Shown: piece by piece, positions 14,029 to 14,119 of the stretch
Position numbering within the stretch: the stretch's first letter is position 1
Layout of the letters: the number at the start of each line of letters is the position of its first letter
Source: Hyphomicrobiales bacterium
GTDB taxonomy: Bacteria; Pseudomonadota; Alphaproteobacteria; Rhizobiales; Beijerinckiaceae
Direction: 5' to 3'
Assembly: GCA_028865375.1 (NCBI GenBank)
Contig: JAGWKJ010000026.1
Coordinates: 1 to 14,119, forward strand
DNA: 14,119 nucleotides
The notes under the pieces: generated by a model
What the model was told of the DNA's origin: nothing
Database searches by the model: none
The model's input: only the letters and a program-made list of their open reading frames with translations
Translations under genes and position numbers: made by a program

Positions 14029-14119
14029 AACGCGCCGCCCTCGCGCTCGGCGGCAACGTCGGCGACGTCGCGGCGGCCATCGACGCCGCCTATCGGCGGC
14101 TCGGCGCCGGCGGCGCGCG
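14025..14119 (+). CDS. folK: HPPK (6-hydroxymethyl-dihydropterin pyrophosphokinase), 5' end only
   Basis: Only about 31 codons are present before the window ends. They read KRAALALGGNVGDVAAAID, matching the FolK N-terminus (usually ALGSNLGD). The GTG start overlaps the folP stop (GTGA). FolK pyrophosphorylates the FolB product to make the FolP substrate, so the gene fits its place exactly. No catalytic residues can be checked. Confidence 0.85.
   Translation, partial: MKRAALALGGNVGDVAAAIDAAYRRLGAGGA

Overview
The window is GC-rich, tightly packed DNA that reads as chromosome of an alphaproteobacterium, most likely order Hyphomicrobiales (Rhizobiales). The support is the pal-cpoB-tilS order, the XylD-type dehydratase, the HIG1-pduO-etfB-etfA-hbd gene string and the short 'SDxRLKRD' S74 protein, all of which look like proteins of that order. 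This placement rests on remembered family resemblance, not on a search. I saw no transposase, phage integrase, CRISPR array or rRNA.

Layout. (1) Positions 1-2178, minus strand: pal, cpoB and the 5' part of tilS. The first two belong to the Tol-Pal envelope system; tilS overlaps the cpoB stop by 4 nt. (2) 2369-3028, minus: a small DUF2628-like membrane protein. (3) 3029-3201: a divergent intergenic region with an extreme G-tract array, followed on the plus strand by a group III truncated hemoglobin (3202-3678). (4) 3683-5488, minus: a complete IlvD/Edd-family sugar-acid dehydratase of the D-xylonate dehydratase type. (5) 5660-5744: tRNA-Tyr(GTA), then on the plus strand pobA, 4-hydroxybenzoate 3-monooxygenase, starting at TTG. 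(6) 7015-10449, minus: a probable operon read as HIG1 protein, PduO-type cobalamin adenosyltransferase, etfB, etfA, 3-hydroxybutyryl-CoA dehydrogenase. (7) 10720-11550, plus: an exported, basic protein with seven short repeats running directly into a peptidase S74 self-cleavage motif. (8) 11875 to the end, plus: a pterin cluster of pterin-4a-carbinolamine dehydratase, a two-domain protein ending in dihydroneopterin aldolase, folP and the start of folK.

How the genes work together. FolB, FolP and FolK supply consecutive steps of folate synthesis, and the pterin dehydratase lies in the same run, so region 8 is a pterin biosynthesis operon. The ETF and hydroxyacyl-CoA dehydrogenase fit acyl-CoA or polyhydroxybutyrate metabolism, with the adenosyltransferase perhaps feeding a B12-dependent mutase. 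PobA and the sugar-acid dehydratase are stand-alone catabolic genes without visible pathway partners or regulators here.

Most worth a second look are the FolB protein, whose 178-residue N-terminal domain resembles a lysine-free, shortened 4-HFC-P synthase (MfnB) barrel, and the repeat-plus-S74 protein. I did not find convincing evidence of a wholly new multi-gene system.
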